A model generated the notes under the pieces. The model made no database searches and was not told the origin of the DNA. It worked only from the letters and a program-made list of their open reading frames with translations. Below are positions 35,906 through 50,200 of a stretch of 64,000 nucleotides of DNA, piece after piece. The DNA lies in assembly GCA_018881555.1 (NCBI GenBank), contig JACAXG010000269.1:225509-289508 (forward strand), given 5' to 3'. Origin of the DNA: Amblyornis subalaris. Its lineage: Eukaryota > Chordata > Aves > Passeriformes > Ptilonorhynchidae. Made by a program: the position numbers and the translations under genes. Positions within the stretch are counted from its first letter, which is position 1. Every line of letters begins with the position of its first letter.

Positions 35906-38051
35906 CTAAATAGGAAAAAAAATGAGCCTAAGAGGCAAACCACAGTAGTGGTTTTTAGTCCTCTTCAGTGACAGATATTTCACATGGACATTTTGAGATG
36001 ACCTCAAGTCACATGGGTGTTTCAGATGCCCGAAGACACATTTCTGCACACAGTGGATAACTCTTTTTGGTGTTTCTTCAGATACAAGTGTGTGCTCAGC
36101 TACCACTGAAGCTTATGGCAAACCCCCACCTTCCTGTGGGTGAGAAAACTGGGCCAAAAAAGGGAAACACCATAGAGAGCTGCTAAGCAGAACCATAAAG
36201 ACAGAAAAAATCAATGGGCCTCCTCCCTCAACAGACTGATTTGCAAAAATTTCTATTCACATTATAAATTAAGAAGTGCAAATATTTTGAGAAAGAGGAC
36301 TGATCAAAACCACAGCATCACTACGCAAAAATTTTGAAATCAGCATTGTTTTAACTTGCTGTTGCAATCAATCACATTTGATGCTGGCTTTGTGGATGAT
36401 GTATCAGACTCTAGAGAAAAAGGAATGACTACTCTAAGGAAAGAAGACAACAGCAGCTACAGTAGTAAGAGATGGAACACCAATTGCTACAGTTCCAGAT
36501 GTAACCAAGACTTGACAACAATGCCACATTCTGAACACAAGTTCCCACAAATACTTTGCCTGACCTAACCCAACAGTAGGCAAAAACAGTTAAATCCTCT
36601 AAAAATACCTCCTTAGTACTAGTAATGGGAGGAATGAATGAGAGAAGTTACCATTATTCTACATACACTAGTAAAACCTTGAGGTGCAATTTAACATGTA
36701 AAGCAAAAAGGATAAACATCTCCTGAAATCAGATTCACTGGAAATCAGCCTGGAAAATACAAAGCAGAGGCGTAACACAGCAGCAGGCTAACACAATGAA
36801 AGGACTCTAGCTTGGCTTGTTAAAACACACATGAAGCTGTTTTACGTACTCTGTCAAAAATAAGCAAATTCTGAATATAACAGGTGCTATGGCAGACTCT
36901 GTATCTTGACCTCTACAGAAGCCAACCTGATCCCCATGATTTGCTTAGTATTCATTAAACCAACAAGCCAAAATTTGCACTTCAGTCAATTCGATAATAC
37001 AGTAATACGTGATTTAAACAAGAGAATGTTAGCAGTAACAAAAACTAACCTAAGAAGCTGTAAGACTTCACCATTCACATTCTGTTTGTAGCTGGATATC
37101 CATACATCTACACATTTATAGTTTTGTGCCTATGTATTCTATATTAAACAGGTACATTCTTTACAAGTACCTTTTTTTGGTCAAAGAAAGTATAAAAAGA
37201 AGACATTCTACCTCTTGATCACAATAAGCTGTAATAAGCACAATACACGTGACAAAAATGGCCCAGCTTCTTAAAGAAAACCTTGGATATAGTGTATATA
37301 GCAAGAAAAACCAACTTTTTTTACAAAGTAGTCGCAAACACCATGCAATATGAATAACAAGAGGTCTTCTGTAATTTTGTAGCCACTCTTGTCACAGACC
37401 ATTTATGTGGCATGGTGAAACTCACAGCCTTTGGCCCTCTTACACACTTTAAGAAATACATTTCAGAGATGCAACTACACTTTCTTGGGTTTTTTCCCAA
37501 ATCAACAGGAATTTTCCTGCCCGATCTGCACTGTGAGCAGCAGTACTGCAAGCAGGGTGCAAAAAAAAGCCAGCCAGGCTGTGAACTCCCCACTCTGCAG
37601 CTGCCTGTTTGGTGGTGTAACCACAGCAGCGATTCTTGAGGGTACAGTATGGAATTGTGTGCAGAGGGAGCTCCGGGACTGGGAAAACGCTCGCACAATC
37701 TCCTTATGAAATGAAAACCTCTTAACATGAATTATCTTGCTCTGTGACACTGTCACCCATGGGACATTTATAAAATGGGAGAGAAGCTGTATGAATATAG
37801 ACGTAACAACACAGACAATGTACATAATTATAGCATGATAATTCAGGCACTGCCATTTTACATTACGAAACAGTTCTTAAGGTTAACACGTTTATTATCC
37901 CCATGACACCTCCTCTGGGATCCCAGAGAAGGTGCTTTTAAGTTCTGTCAGCATTGACAGTCAGAGCTTTTAGCATTTGAAGCTACCTAAAAGTCAGCCT
38001 CCAAAAGAAAGTAAGTTGTAATGGCACTAAGCATCCTTGACAGAGATGCAC

Positions 38052-38232
38052 TTAAAGTGAAGTTTCATTGGTGTGTGGTCTGGAGTTCTCTTCTTCCAGT
38101 AAAGCTATTCTTTGTTTGAGCATTCTTACTTGTGTTTCATGTCTCTCCACCATGGCCATCATCTGTGATTCCAGCTTCTTCAGCTTATTTTGATGCTTTT
38201 TCTTTGCTTTTTCATAAGCTGCTACCAAGTTG
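38052..38232 (-). CDS. MCC: MCC last coding exon
   Basis: 181 nt after TTTTTAACAG, ending in TAA at 38052-38054. It encodes the last 59 residues: a charged coiled coil (KKKHQNKLKKLESQMMAMVE; RMLKQRIALLEEENSR) and the PDZ-binding tail ETSL. In human MCC the serine at -1 of this tail is a reported phosphorylation site, and it is present here. Confidence 0.96.
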
Positions 38233-41200
38233 CTGTTAAAAACACAAGGCAACACAAGGTAATTCAGAAAGGCTGGTTCATGGCAAGTGCTGCAAAAAAT
38301 CCACCCCAAAGCCCCACCTTCAGAGAACTCCAAAGTTTGGGTACTGGTCATCTTCCTAAAATTTACCAATGCTTTAAAATGAATTAGATCCAAACCTTTT
38401 TGATCCAAACCCAGATCAATGCTAACATCTGTGTGTTTCCCAGGGAAAGTATACACCTTTACTAGCAAACTGGTAAAGAAAACATTTTTAAACATGTTTC
38501 AAAGAGCCAGATCAGGTTGCTGACAATGACCTCACAGAGGACTGTTTGTCAGTCAGGATACCACAACTTTAAACATGATTTATAGAAATATTGCATGGCC
38601 AGAATCTGTTTAAAACATCCAGGACTGATGGATTTTGCATTTTCCATTTAAAAAATAACATTTAGAGGATGGGATCTGTGCTGATTTGTTAGCTGCTGAG
38701 TAGCTTCTGTGCCTCCACCCTGACTGAGAAGGAAAGCTTGAGGTGGGGTGCTGCTTTTCACCACAAAGGATTTCAAATATAATTTAAGGAAAACTAAACA
38801 GCAGGAAGGGCAGCTGCAGTCCACCATATTCTTAGGCCATCCAAACACAGTGCAAGTAAAATGCCCTGAGTGAACAGTAGAATTTAGGTGTGATTATCCA
38901 AGACAGTTTATTAATGATGAGGGTGGAGCCAAAGAAAAGGGAGCAGTTTAAAACAAAGTAACAAATTTATAAATACTTTTTGTTCCTGCTTTTATTATTG
39001 TGCAATTACTACCAGTCATTCAATTAAGATAACCTATTTGCCCCTCTTTTTGTTGTTAACTATGTAGCTGTCAGTGGCCTACAAGGGAGGTTTATACCTC
39101 CCCCACCTCTAACTATAACCTTAAAGAGTCAACATGTGTGAATGTGAAGATCCACAAACTTCTCATTAAGGTAAGGGGAATATTACAGTCCTTTGCCAGA
39201 AAACAGCAAAAAAAAAATAAAATCAATGGTGTATCCATCTGCTGGTAGATCCTTTACCTGTTTGCCCTTTTAAGGTCATTAACAAATTCTGCAGACTGCT
39301 GATGTCTGATTTCACTGCTCTTTGTGAGTCTCTCCAAAGCGCTCACTAACTCCTGCACTCTTGCTTTCAGTTTCTTCTCCCTAGATCAGGTGAAAAGGAG
39401 GTAGAAAACTATTTTCAGAACAGAAATAACACTTCACTTGCAACTGCATGAACAGTTGTCCTGTGCTGGGCTGATGCTGAAAATGTTTTCCTTATTACTA
39501 CTGGGATAATACAGGAGGCAGTTCTTACATTAAACTTTTCCAAACATTGATACTTATAACATTCACCATTTTAGAATACAGGATCAGAGATACAGCAGAC
39601 AAAAGAGCAAACAAACTTCTTTGGTAGATCATGGTCTTGTATGCATTGTATCACACTAAGAAATAAGCACAAAGATACATAAAATGGAAATATAGTTACC
39701 AATACTTACCAACTATGAACCAAAGGCTAATGACATGAAGTGTGCCAAAATTAAAGTAAGGTACCTAATAATATGTTCACATTACAAGTATCTCTATGAG
39801 GGAAAGAAATAGTGAAGAAGATTGAAATTCTGGCGAGCAGCAAGCATTACAGCTTGGGGATTAAGCTGGGTTTAAAAAGCATCACCCATGTAATCATGTG
39901 GCAGGAGGGAGGTGCCTCTTCCTGGGGAGCTCCCTGCTGCAGAGCTGGTGGCTGATGTCTGCCCAGCACACTCCTACACAGACATGGGATGTTGCAGGAG
40001 CCTTTCTCTGTCACCCAAACTCTCAACACGGATAGCTCACAGAGAAAAAAATGTTAGATTTGGAAGGGGGGAAAAAGAATGAAAAAAAAAAGGTGTTTTA
40101 AGAAAGAAGTGGAGCTGTGCTCAACTGGGACACAGATTTTGCAGTATCAAATCTTACACTTGGGAACTTAGCGTGTTTGTATGGAGACATTTGTCTGTGC
40201 TTTGCTACCTAGAACGACTTTGCAGTGATCCACCTCTCCCTCCTGTTGTTGTTGCAGTGCTGCTCCGAGAGTACACCTGGTTTCACCTCAGTAACAACAC
40301 GACTGCCAGCTCCCACACAGGCCCACCGGGAATGAACACCGTGAAGTTTGTGAAAGCTTTCTCAGCTCTGCAGAGACCATAGGGATGCTCCTGGAATCCC
40401 AGCTCAGCAGCCTGCAGTTCCCAGGCAGGCCTGGATGCGGCAGCCTTTTATCGCCAGAGAGAGGGACAGCGCCCGGCTCCGGCAGCAACAGAAGGGCTTT
40501 CACAGAGTCAGCCGGGGAAAATATTCCAAGTTAGCAGTCTATCCCAACACACTCAGGCGCTGGTTTACCGGCCAAATTAAAAAGGACATAAGAGGGCCCT
40601 TGTTGATGAGGAATCATCAGTATTCTTTGTACGTCCTTTCACAGAAGAACACGCGCTCTGCTTTCAAGTAACACAATCGTTTTCCGTCACAGTTAAAAGT
40701 TCACTGCCATCCACCCCAAATGTAAATTTTCATTTTTATATCCTATCTCAGCAGTCAGAAAAAGACTCAGCACACTCTACAGTCAAAATCTGTGTTCTGC
40801 AAAGAAAACAGGAAGAAAAAAACCCAGAACATCAGACAAGATCAGACTTGGCAGAGCTGACCCAACATGTTTGCAGCATGGCACTACTGATAGGCAGAAG
40901 AGAGCAGTGTAAATTTGGTGCTTGCCTGCTCCAAAGGTTGCCACAGCCAGAGGCTCTGGGGAAGGCTCAGTAGCACCATTCCCAGCATGAGGACCTGGTG
41001 TGAACAGCAAGTCCAATGCAATAAACATGCACAGTGTTTGGGTGGGTAGAGAAATTTAAAAAGACACATGAGGTTGATTTTACATCATGTGCAAGAGAAG
41101 GTATAGCTGTGAAAACTCTGCACACAGTCCCATGGGAAAGAGCCCTGTAGAGCCACAGTTCACTGCAGCTAAAGTCCCTCACACACCTGTTGTAACAAAA

Positions 41201-44200
41201 GCTGCGTGGAAAAGAAACACAGTGGAAAGACTTTGTGGAACTTGTCATGCATGCTAAAGTTTGGTTGCTGTGGTAACCGTTACCTGATAAAACAATTATA
41301 TCACCTTTTGTCTGTTTTTCACTCACACCTTTTAACTGGTTCTATTCAGCCTGAACTCCGCTAAACATCAGCCTTGTATTTCTTTACATTTGGTCTACAA
41401 CATCCTTGTCTTGTTGCTTGTCAAAAACACAGAGACAGCAGAGTGGTAAGGACTAAAACAACTTTCAGATACCAGTTCTGAACCATCCAGCCAAACAGGT
41501 AACAGTGGGTAATACTTCAAATCTATAGATGACTCAAATTTACATTGGCACCAGTGAAGTACATGTATTGCTTTTGGCTTTTCTTGATGTCTTGAGGTCA
41601 GTGAAAACAGCACTAGATAGTCCCTACTCAACCTTAATCTCACAGAAAGCAACTGGTAGTTTCAACATGTGCTAAGATGTCCCAAAACTCTGAAAAAAAC
41701 AACCCACAGTGATCTACTTTTACACCTTCTGTTGCTAATTTTAAAAATGCCTATCTAAATATCCTTCCTTCAAGAGACATTTCACGGAACAAGTAACACC
41801 TGAGTAGACAGACACAGCAGCAACAGTAAAAGCAGAGCAAATACCTTGGTTTAGTCTGGGAAATTAAGATGGACATACACTTGATTAGTGAATATTACAC
41901 ACTAAAAACATGTTGGGTTTTCCCTAGAGTGCTGCATCTTCTGGTTTAGTAGCAGATGAGAGTCCTCAGAGCTGTGCCTTCCTGGCTGGTAAAAAGCCCC
42001 ATGCCTCACAATGCTATCTCTTCCTGCTTCCCTCTGTTTCTATCACTAATTACCTCAGTTTGGTCAGAAAGAATTGTCCTTGTTTCTCTTCAAAGCTGAT
42101 TGCTTAGCTACGCAGTGAACAGGAGTGATATTGAATCATGAGGTGCTGTCTTTAGGGGATTTCCAGCACCACATCACTTTCCTGATTGCTATTATAAACC
42201 AGCAGGATATGAAAAATAAGCCACTACAGACTTGACACCGCTGAATATTTTCAATATTGCATATGAAGCTTGTCTACACAATGAGAACATGTCAAAGCTG
42301 CAAACCAGGGATGGAACTGCATTTGATGTGACAGACATATGAACATCCTATTGACAGGGATCACCATATGGCTGTGGCACAGCCTGCTGCTGCCAGACAG
42401 TCTTTCAGAGTCTGAAGTCCAAACTTCCATGGAAGCTTACACACCAAACTCACACCACTATTGTGCCCTAGGGTTGTAATATGGACCTGTATGTATCCCA
42501 AGAAAGCACTTATATGTGTATTTTGATGGGAAGAGGGAAGAGGAATAAAGTATTTTTCAGAGAACACAATTTCTGGAAGCCCCTGACTCACAGGTCTACT
42601 GGACTGCAGAAGTCAGCACAGCTTTTGCTCCCAACAGTTCCTCCTCCAAGTGGCTACTGCAAGCTGGAACTGCAGAAAACACAGCCACAACACTTGGTGT
42701 GCACAGAGAAAATGAGCAAGCATTCCCAGAAGAGGGAACAAGCCTATGATCTGAGGGCATGGCTCACTTCCAGCACAAGGGCTCTCTGCTGCTGAGAAGT
42801 CAGCTGGGGAAATCCCTGACTGCTCCCTTTCCAGGGAAAAGCTTAGAATATGTGTATTCAAAGGCCTATAGCCTACAACCTACAACATCCGCTAAAAACA
42901 CTATTTTCAGTGAAATGTCTAATATGCTGGTAATAAAGGCTTTTGTTTAGCATTTTCACAATCAAAACACTCAGTGGGCAGTTGCATAGTGGTTTTCAAG
43001 GGCTTTTTGTTTCAGGATGGCTGAATAGGAAGGGGCTAACTGGTGTTCTCTGGTTTCAATGCTGCGAGTGCAGAGAGTGGGGAGTTCTGCCAGAGCCATA
43101 AAGGAAACTGTGTTTCTGTCAATTTGGCCTTCACACAGTGACACCATGTTTGGCACATAGTAATGTAAGCAAGGTCATGAGCACCTTATATTTTGCCTCC
43201 CGTCTGGGCTTTTCCAGACATGTTCAGGTTTCATGTGCTAGAAGTCTTCCCAGATTTTCCTGCTCTTGCTGATTTCATTGAAAATTCCCTAGTGCTGCAA
43301 ACAGGAAGCTGCTCTCCTCTGGCATGCAGAAAGTTGATTTTTCTGCCCCTGGCTTGGAGTGTACCCAGCTAACTCCCCCTTCTTGTGAAAGCACCAGCTA
43401 CCACCCCTCTGCCCTGGGGTCAAGAGCACCATAGCTCTTGCCAAATATCAAGCAAAAGAGGAACAATGAGCTCTCTCCAAATCACGAGGTGAGAAACTTT
43501 CCCACAGCCAGGCAGAGGAGTCTTGCCATCCCTAGGGGACTGATCAGGGAGAACTGCCTGCTACAGGTGGAGATCCCTTCAAATCCTGGCTCCCCCGACG
43601 AGTGGGACCACCAGCTTCAGCTCAGCACCTGCCTCTGAGCTCTGCAGACACAAAGCCCTGACAGCAGCACCAGCAGCAGTTGGGCAGCCAGCCCGGGGGC
43701 ACAGAGGCCTGAGGATTCCGGGGCAGAGCTATCTATGCAGGTGGGACAGCCCCAGGCAATTGGGGATTGGGGAGGAGAGGGAGAAAAAGCACCTCCTGCA
43801 CAGTCCATCGATATCTGCATGGCCCCTGCTCTGCAGGGACGGCACACATCCTCCATTCCACACTCCACCCCTACTCTGTTCCCTCATATCCTCCTGATGT
43901 TGTGAGCCTGGCACGATCCCTTACTCCCCTCTCTGACTTTTCCAGTTGAACAGGGTGACACATGATTGTTTTTCCTAGGCATTTGACTCCTCTCCTCTCA
44001 GGAGATAACAGCTGGACATTTAAAAGGAATGCAGATAAATTCTCTTTCCATCAGCAGTTTAAACTAACTTCTGACGTCAGGCTGGCATGCAGAATTCCCG
44101 AGCTGATTCGAATGCATTCTTGCCTCACTGGTTTGGGTTGGCCTGCTAAGGAAAACAACTAGTATATAAGAAATGCTTCAAAGAGGCAACAAAGCAACAC

Positions 44201-47200
44201 TACACAAATGCCAAGGAAGTCTTGAAGTCATCCGCTCCAAATGCCATGACTTCCTGGCTCACCTCCTGAAGATTCACTGGGCTTGAGCACACCTGTGCTG
44301 CCTGCTACCTGTGCACAGGTAGCCTTTCCTGATTGCAGAGGAGACAGAGGGTGCTTTAAAACCCACTTTGCTGGTGTAAAATTCTGTACTGCTGTTTTTT
44401 GCTGATTGTCAAGATGCTTTGAGCAGATCCCGAAAAGCAGACCATACCACAGGCATGTGTTACACCACCTGCAGTGGGGAGACAGGCCAGGTGTGGTCCT
44501 GGAAGCAACAGACTGGCAGCAGAAAGGGAGAACAGCCCTGGAGGGAGGCAGCAGCACGCCTGCCACACTCACTGCTCAAACCTCCCACCCAGCTTTGCCA
44601 GCCCAGCCTGGAAGCTCTCCAGATCTGGAGCTATTTGGAGCTCCCAATGACAATTATATCCAAGTGCAGAGCAGCTCAGCAGTTCAGATAACCACACAGT
44701 GGTAAGAAGAACTACTTACTCCATGTCAAAATAGAGAAAAAGAAAAATTATGGTTGTCTGTGAGGCATGTAAAAATAGCTACTCGAGGTGCTTCTGAGGA
44801 ATCTGCCCCTGATATGCCCATATGGATCACTTCTCTTCTTGTGAGATGGTTTCTCTCAGTGGGACTCTCCAGAGGGATTTCCAGAGACAGGCCATGCCTC
44901 CTGAACCCTCCAGGCAGCCAAGCGGAAACCACAGCAGGATATTGCACAGTCACAAAAAAAAGATGTATCTGAAATTTGCAATGACTGCAATCCATACTAG
45001 TGTCTGGCTTTCAAATGCCTCAGAGTTGCTTATCTCCTCATTTAATTGATGTGATAATTAGAGAACAGAGATAAGCAAACACTGACAGAAAGCAGCTGAG
45101 GATGCAACCTGAGCTCCAGAAGACCAACCCCTGTCTCTCTCCCCCCACTTTTAGCCACTGCATGTTCATCCCGTACTTTGGTCAAAGAAAAGGGGGATTT
45201 TATGAGTCAGTAAAAGTCTTAAGAGAAATTTTAAATCTGACTGATTACAGTATGATGTGTTTTAAGCATTTCTATTTCCATTTTCAAGACAGCCTTACTG
45301 ATGGTCAGGATAGGCCTGAATTTCAGTGATGCTTTTACTGGATCCTGCTATCATGGAACTAAGGTTGGCCCTGGAAAACATGTCAAGCTAAGATGCCATC
45401 ACATGATGTTTATGGAAGTTTAAAATAAAGTAAGGTGGCTTGATTTCTCTCCCACTGACATTGTGTCAGGAAACAGTCACTGCCATGCCCTGGCACAGCT
45501 TTCTATTGAAATGTTTGCTCTCTGAAAAGAAGTTTGGCACAAAACATGATTGCAGTCTTCAGACAGGGATAAGGACCTAAGACTGCAACAAACATTACTA
45601 TATCCAATAACACATGAAAGTTATTGCAATAGGTTAAGTTTTTTATGTCCTACTAGAAATACCTGCAGCTTCCACTTCCAGAGAGGCAGGACCACTGCTC
45701 TGTGCGGAATGTACTTTCTGCTAACAGAAAAAGAGCTGTTTGCCAGTCCTACTGATTACTACTCATTTCCGCTCTCCACAGTGACTTAACATTTAGCAGC
45801 ATCACTCACTACGTTATCTCTCAGTTTAGAAGTCATCAGGCATGGTAAATATAAAGCTCCTTTGTTGTGCTGCCAGATGGAAAGTCACCCTTTTGTAAGG
45901 GAGATAGTGAAACACGTCTAGACTGACACGATACATGTAACCCTGCACAGCCGTCAAGGATCATAATTTTGTGCCAAATGATGAGGTCTGAACAGTCAGT
46001 CTAGTTACAAAGTGTTTTGCCTGCCATGGCTCTTACCTAGTATTGCTGGATCCTTCCTGGCCAAGTATTTTAATGATTTATAAATGATTCTCTAAATATA
46101 TGAATAAAATACAGCTCTACACAGATGGAAAAGCTATCAGCAATTGGAAATACAAGGAGAGACCACAAGAGGACCTCAACAATCAAGGTATTTGTAGCAA
46201 GGCCTGGGGAGAGGGAGAAGTTTCAGTCTTGCCAGCTTGGCCATTTTTCACAGAATGAAAGAACTTAGCAGAAGAAAAGGTCAGTTTTATCACCATTATC
46301 ATCACTCTTCCAAAGTAGGATGGAATTCTTACTGCCTCCTTCCTGCCACCTGTAATGCATTTAGCTGCATTAATGCATAACCTGGTATGGGCCTACTAAG
46401 TTACAAACTCATACAGGTCATGTACATTGCTCCCTGCCCTGCCCCAGCAGAGCAGAACAAACCAGCAAGGGAGATACTGTTTTAAGGTCTTCCCTCAGAG
46501 GCTGTGTCACATGTCTTATTTTGGGGCATTCAACCAAATCTTCTCTCATAAAACTGGCCTCTGGCACAATCATCAAGGCATCAGCATCAGGCCATGAGGC
46601 TGCTGGGAATGCATTTCTGCCCTCATAACAATAAGGTATTTCCTGCCAACAAGCTTGTTTATGGATGTGTCAAACTCAAGAAAGAAAAGGCTTCATGTCC
46701 ATTAAAGCACTTCAAGATCCCATCCAGAAAAGAGAGAAGGGGAAATAAAACTGTTAAGAACTCTGGCAGAAAGTGTTCATGTTTGGCTGAAACAGGATGT
46801 GTCTCTAAATTAGTGAGCTTAGCCTGCAATACCAGAAATTTGTTTACCTAGATGTAACTTTTACAGCATAGGACTTGCAGATAATTTACATTTCTACTAG
46901 TTAGCATAGTGACCATGGAAAAGAAAAGTGACTTCATTGAAAATTTGGTAAGAGGGGTTTTAATGCTGAGCACTACTACAGGAAATCCTGAGTCATTCTA
47001 GAACAAATATGCTATGAAAATACAGATGAAGAACTGCTTCTGCCTTGAATTCCTGTTGACGGGCACTACCAATAAAAACTTAGTAACTTCATAACATGCT
47101 GCTGGATTCCAGATTTACAAAAAAATCCACATCTGCAGGGGGAAGCCAGCCTGCCTCTGTGGATGAGACTGTTCCGCTGCATGGCCATTTGCAGACTGTG

Positions 47201-50200
47201 AACAAACAAATGCTTCCAAACTACACCAAAACCCAGGCTGTAACTATGTCCTGCTGTTTTATTTGGGTTTCACTCTGTTTCAATTAACTGAGAAGAACCT
47301 GACAATTTAACAGCAACAGAAGGACAGAATGTGAAAGCAGTAGAAGGGGGGGCAGCCAGAGCTTTAGCCTCTGCAATGACAGGATGAGGAGGAGACAGGA
47401 AGCAGGGCTGCTGATTGATATCACATGCTCTCACAAACAGACTCAAAGGCAAATAGATTTTGCCCCTATCCTTGCAGCTGCTGTTCCCTGCACCAGTGTC
47501 TACTGCCTGGAGAAACAACAGATAGGTCCAGTTGCTGGATGTGTGCATGAATTGTTACCAGCCCTGAAACGCTCCTGAACACTGACATTTAAATACTGCC
47601 TCTAGACCACAGAGCATGATATGCACTTGTTCCATATCTCCCTGCCAAGCCTAAGCGAACACAGCTAATGGGACAAATTTTTTTCATTTTGTATTCTACT
47701 CCTACTTCTTTGGCAGGTGAGAAGGACGTACTTGCAGAGGAAAATGCACTTTGATAATTTTTAGAACTCTTTTGTAGAGCTGTGATGGTATAAATTTCAT
47801 TGTGATATTTGAGGGACCATTTATCCAGAGCAGCAGTTAGGAACTGCTGGTATTTTTTAGCATAGCTGTGGCTAAACAAGGTTGCAGTAAGCTTTCTCTA
47901 CCTGCTAGACAGACCTTCAACTGACTTGCAGAGAGAAGACTTTAGGGTAAGGAGGACTAAGCATTCAGCTTGATTTGGCTGGCACACTGATTAGGGAGAA
48001 AAATACCCTGCCCACACAGCTTGCAGGAATGGTGCTTGAGCCCCACTGGCAGCAGCAATCACATTTAGTACAGTCGTATTTCCATTACACAGACAGCCTT
48101 TACAATTTATGTACAGTTTAATCCGATTATTTTTCTTCCCCATTTCTGCCTGACAAACTGTACTTGCGAGGCCCTTGGCTGAAAATCCATGCTAATCAAC
48201 TTAAGGCCTAGTAGATAAAGCAAAGTTGTTTTCTCTGTGTTGTCAGCAAACCACATTTCATGACTACACTCAAACCTCTGCTAACTAAGGTCATTGACAT
48301 CTTCTTGAAATCCAGGAGCAAGTAACAAGAGCAGGAAAAAGCAGCAGCTTGAGTGAAGGCAGAAAATGCTGGTGGAGCAGCTCACACCAGGGCTGCAGTG
48401 TGGGGGATACGGGGGAGGCCAATGGCTCTCTGCAATGTTTATGTAAATTACTTTGTTGATGGGTTTTATCCACCCACACACAAATGACAGTTTTGATTAT
48501 TTTAACCACGGAATTTTGTTTCCTGCATCATGCAAACTAAGTACTCAGCAACTGCCAGACTACTTAGCAAATGGTACCGAGATGTATTGATTCTGCAGTG
48601 GTAATGATCTTACATTTTTACATAATGCCTTTCAGGCTTAAGTGTCCCTAGGCACACTACACATTGCACCTATGAAAAAGCACCTCAGGAATGAAACACC
48701 ACAGCTGCCTGAAAGGACATTCCACCATCAAAGAGGGTTCAAACACCAGTAAAGCACAACACACTCCTCCCAGTCAAAATTCTTAGTAGGATTTTGCACA
48801 GGCTCTAAATATAAGAACCAGATTAGGTATTAGACAGCCATTTCTTGGAAAAAGTGGAACTAGTACTGAAACCATTATTGAAACTGTGAATTTCTTTGTC
48901 ATGAAGTTTACCACATAGCTGGTGCAGCAAAAACTGCTGCACAAACAAATATCTAGCTAATGTATAACTGTACTGAAAGCTTAGGCTTAAAACCTGGCTG
49001 TTGATAAAAGCAGTTTGTCAAGACATCAATTTTCTCTCCCATTGGAAAGCTAATGCTTCACACAATGTCATTTGTAATTGAACTGTGGCTCCACTTACAT
49101 ACTCAGGAGGCAAATGGAGCATGTGAGTCATCAAAATGCCTGCATTTCCCACTCCCATAACTCCTACCCAAGTTCTAACCTGCGGCCAACCTTCTTCACC
49201 AAAGATCACACTTCAAATCCTGTCTTCACTAAAGGTTTTCCACATGCATACAAGAAAGTCATGTCACTGTTTTATGCCTCCTACTTTTGCCTGAATACGG
49301 TCATTACTGCCATTTTGACAGTTTATTTCTAAAATTCAATTGAATTTTAGAGAACCTCAAGGAGAATGGACCTGAGCACCATGTGAAGACTTTCACCAGC
49401 TAAAGAACAGCAGCAGAAGAAAGGGGAACTTGTTTCCTTCTCATGGGACAAATCTGTGATCACTGTTAAAATCACTCGAGGGTGAGAGTGAAGGCTCAGA
49501 ACTAAACCTTGCCCTAGACCTACAGGACCAGTCCTGTCCCTGGTGAGGGGAGCTGCGCTTACCTCCTGAGTGCATTGGTCAGCTCAGCAGTCAGTTCACT
49601 CTCGTCGTATGGTCTCAGCTCAGCGAGTGTGAGTGGTGTTGCGGTGCCATCACTGCTTTCCTGAGAGGGGAGGAAGAGCCATCTCATTAGAAGTTACTTT
49701 ACCATCTTAATGGGAAAATTCTGATAACCTCTTAGTTCGCAGCTGCTTCTAAAATGAAGGTGAAATGAACAACACAATGTTACAGCAACATGGCAGTGTA
49801 TCAATATACCAAGGAATGGACTAAACAGATTAATACTTCACAAACCCCTCTAAATGTTTTCTAAACCACCACAGCTCACGGAACTGCAGAATTCTGCTAC
49901 AGTGTGCAAAACTTGCTGGTACCTTCCTTATATTTATTTCGACAACACAATTGAAACAAAGAAGCACCGGCATGAAAAAATTCAGATGATGTATTGCCAG
50001 AAACAAATAAGAAAGACATAGCTCTGGATTTTGTTTTTAAACACATCACTGAAGTTTTCTGGGGACACAGCACTAAAAAAAGAGGACCTAAAGTTTTCCT
50101 AGGTATTTATTTCTTAATGCAAATTATTACCGCAAATGCAGAAATCTGTTTATTTTGCATTATACCAAGGGGAGAAAAGTCTTCATTCTCAAATTATTAC

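Larger units (their letters stand above)
34660..38051 (-). other. MCC: MCC 3' UTR (probable extent)
   Basis: About 3.4 kb downstream of the MCC stop on the minus strand, without coding potential, containing one CR1 copy at 35695-35905. The far end is set by the candidate signal at 34668 and is an inference. Confidence 0.5.

Noticed and set aside
40380..40520. GC-richer patch as an alternative MCC promoter
   Set aside because: CpG density is far below that of the two real islands, and no exon with a donor reading into MCC could be identified next to it.
44228..44705. Cluster of 90-115 codon frames on both strands
   Set aside because: Mutually overlapping on both strands with no homology I recognise; probably due to local GC content.
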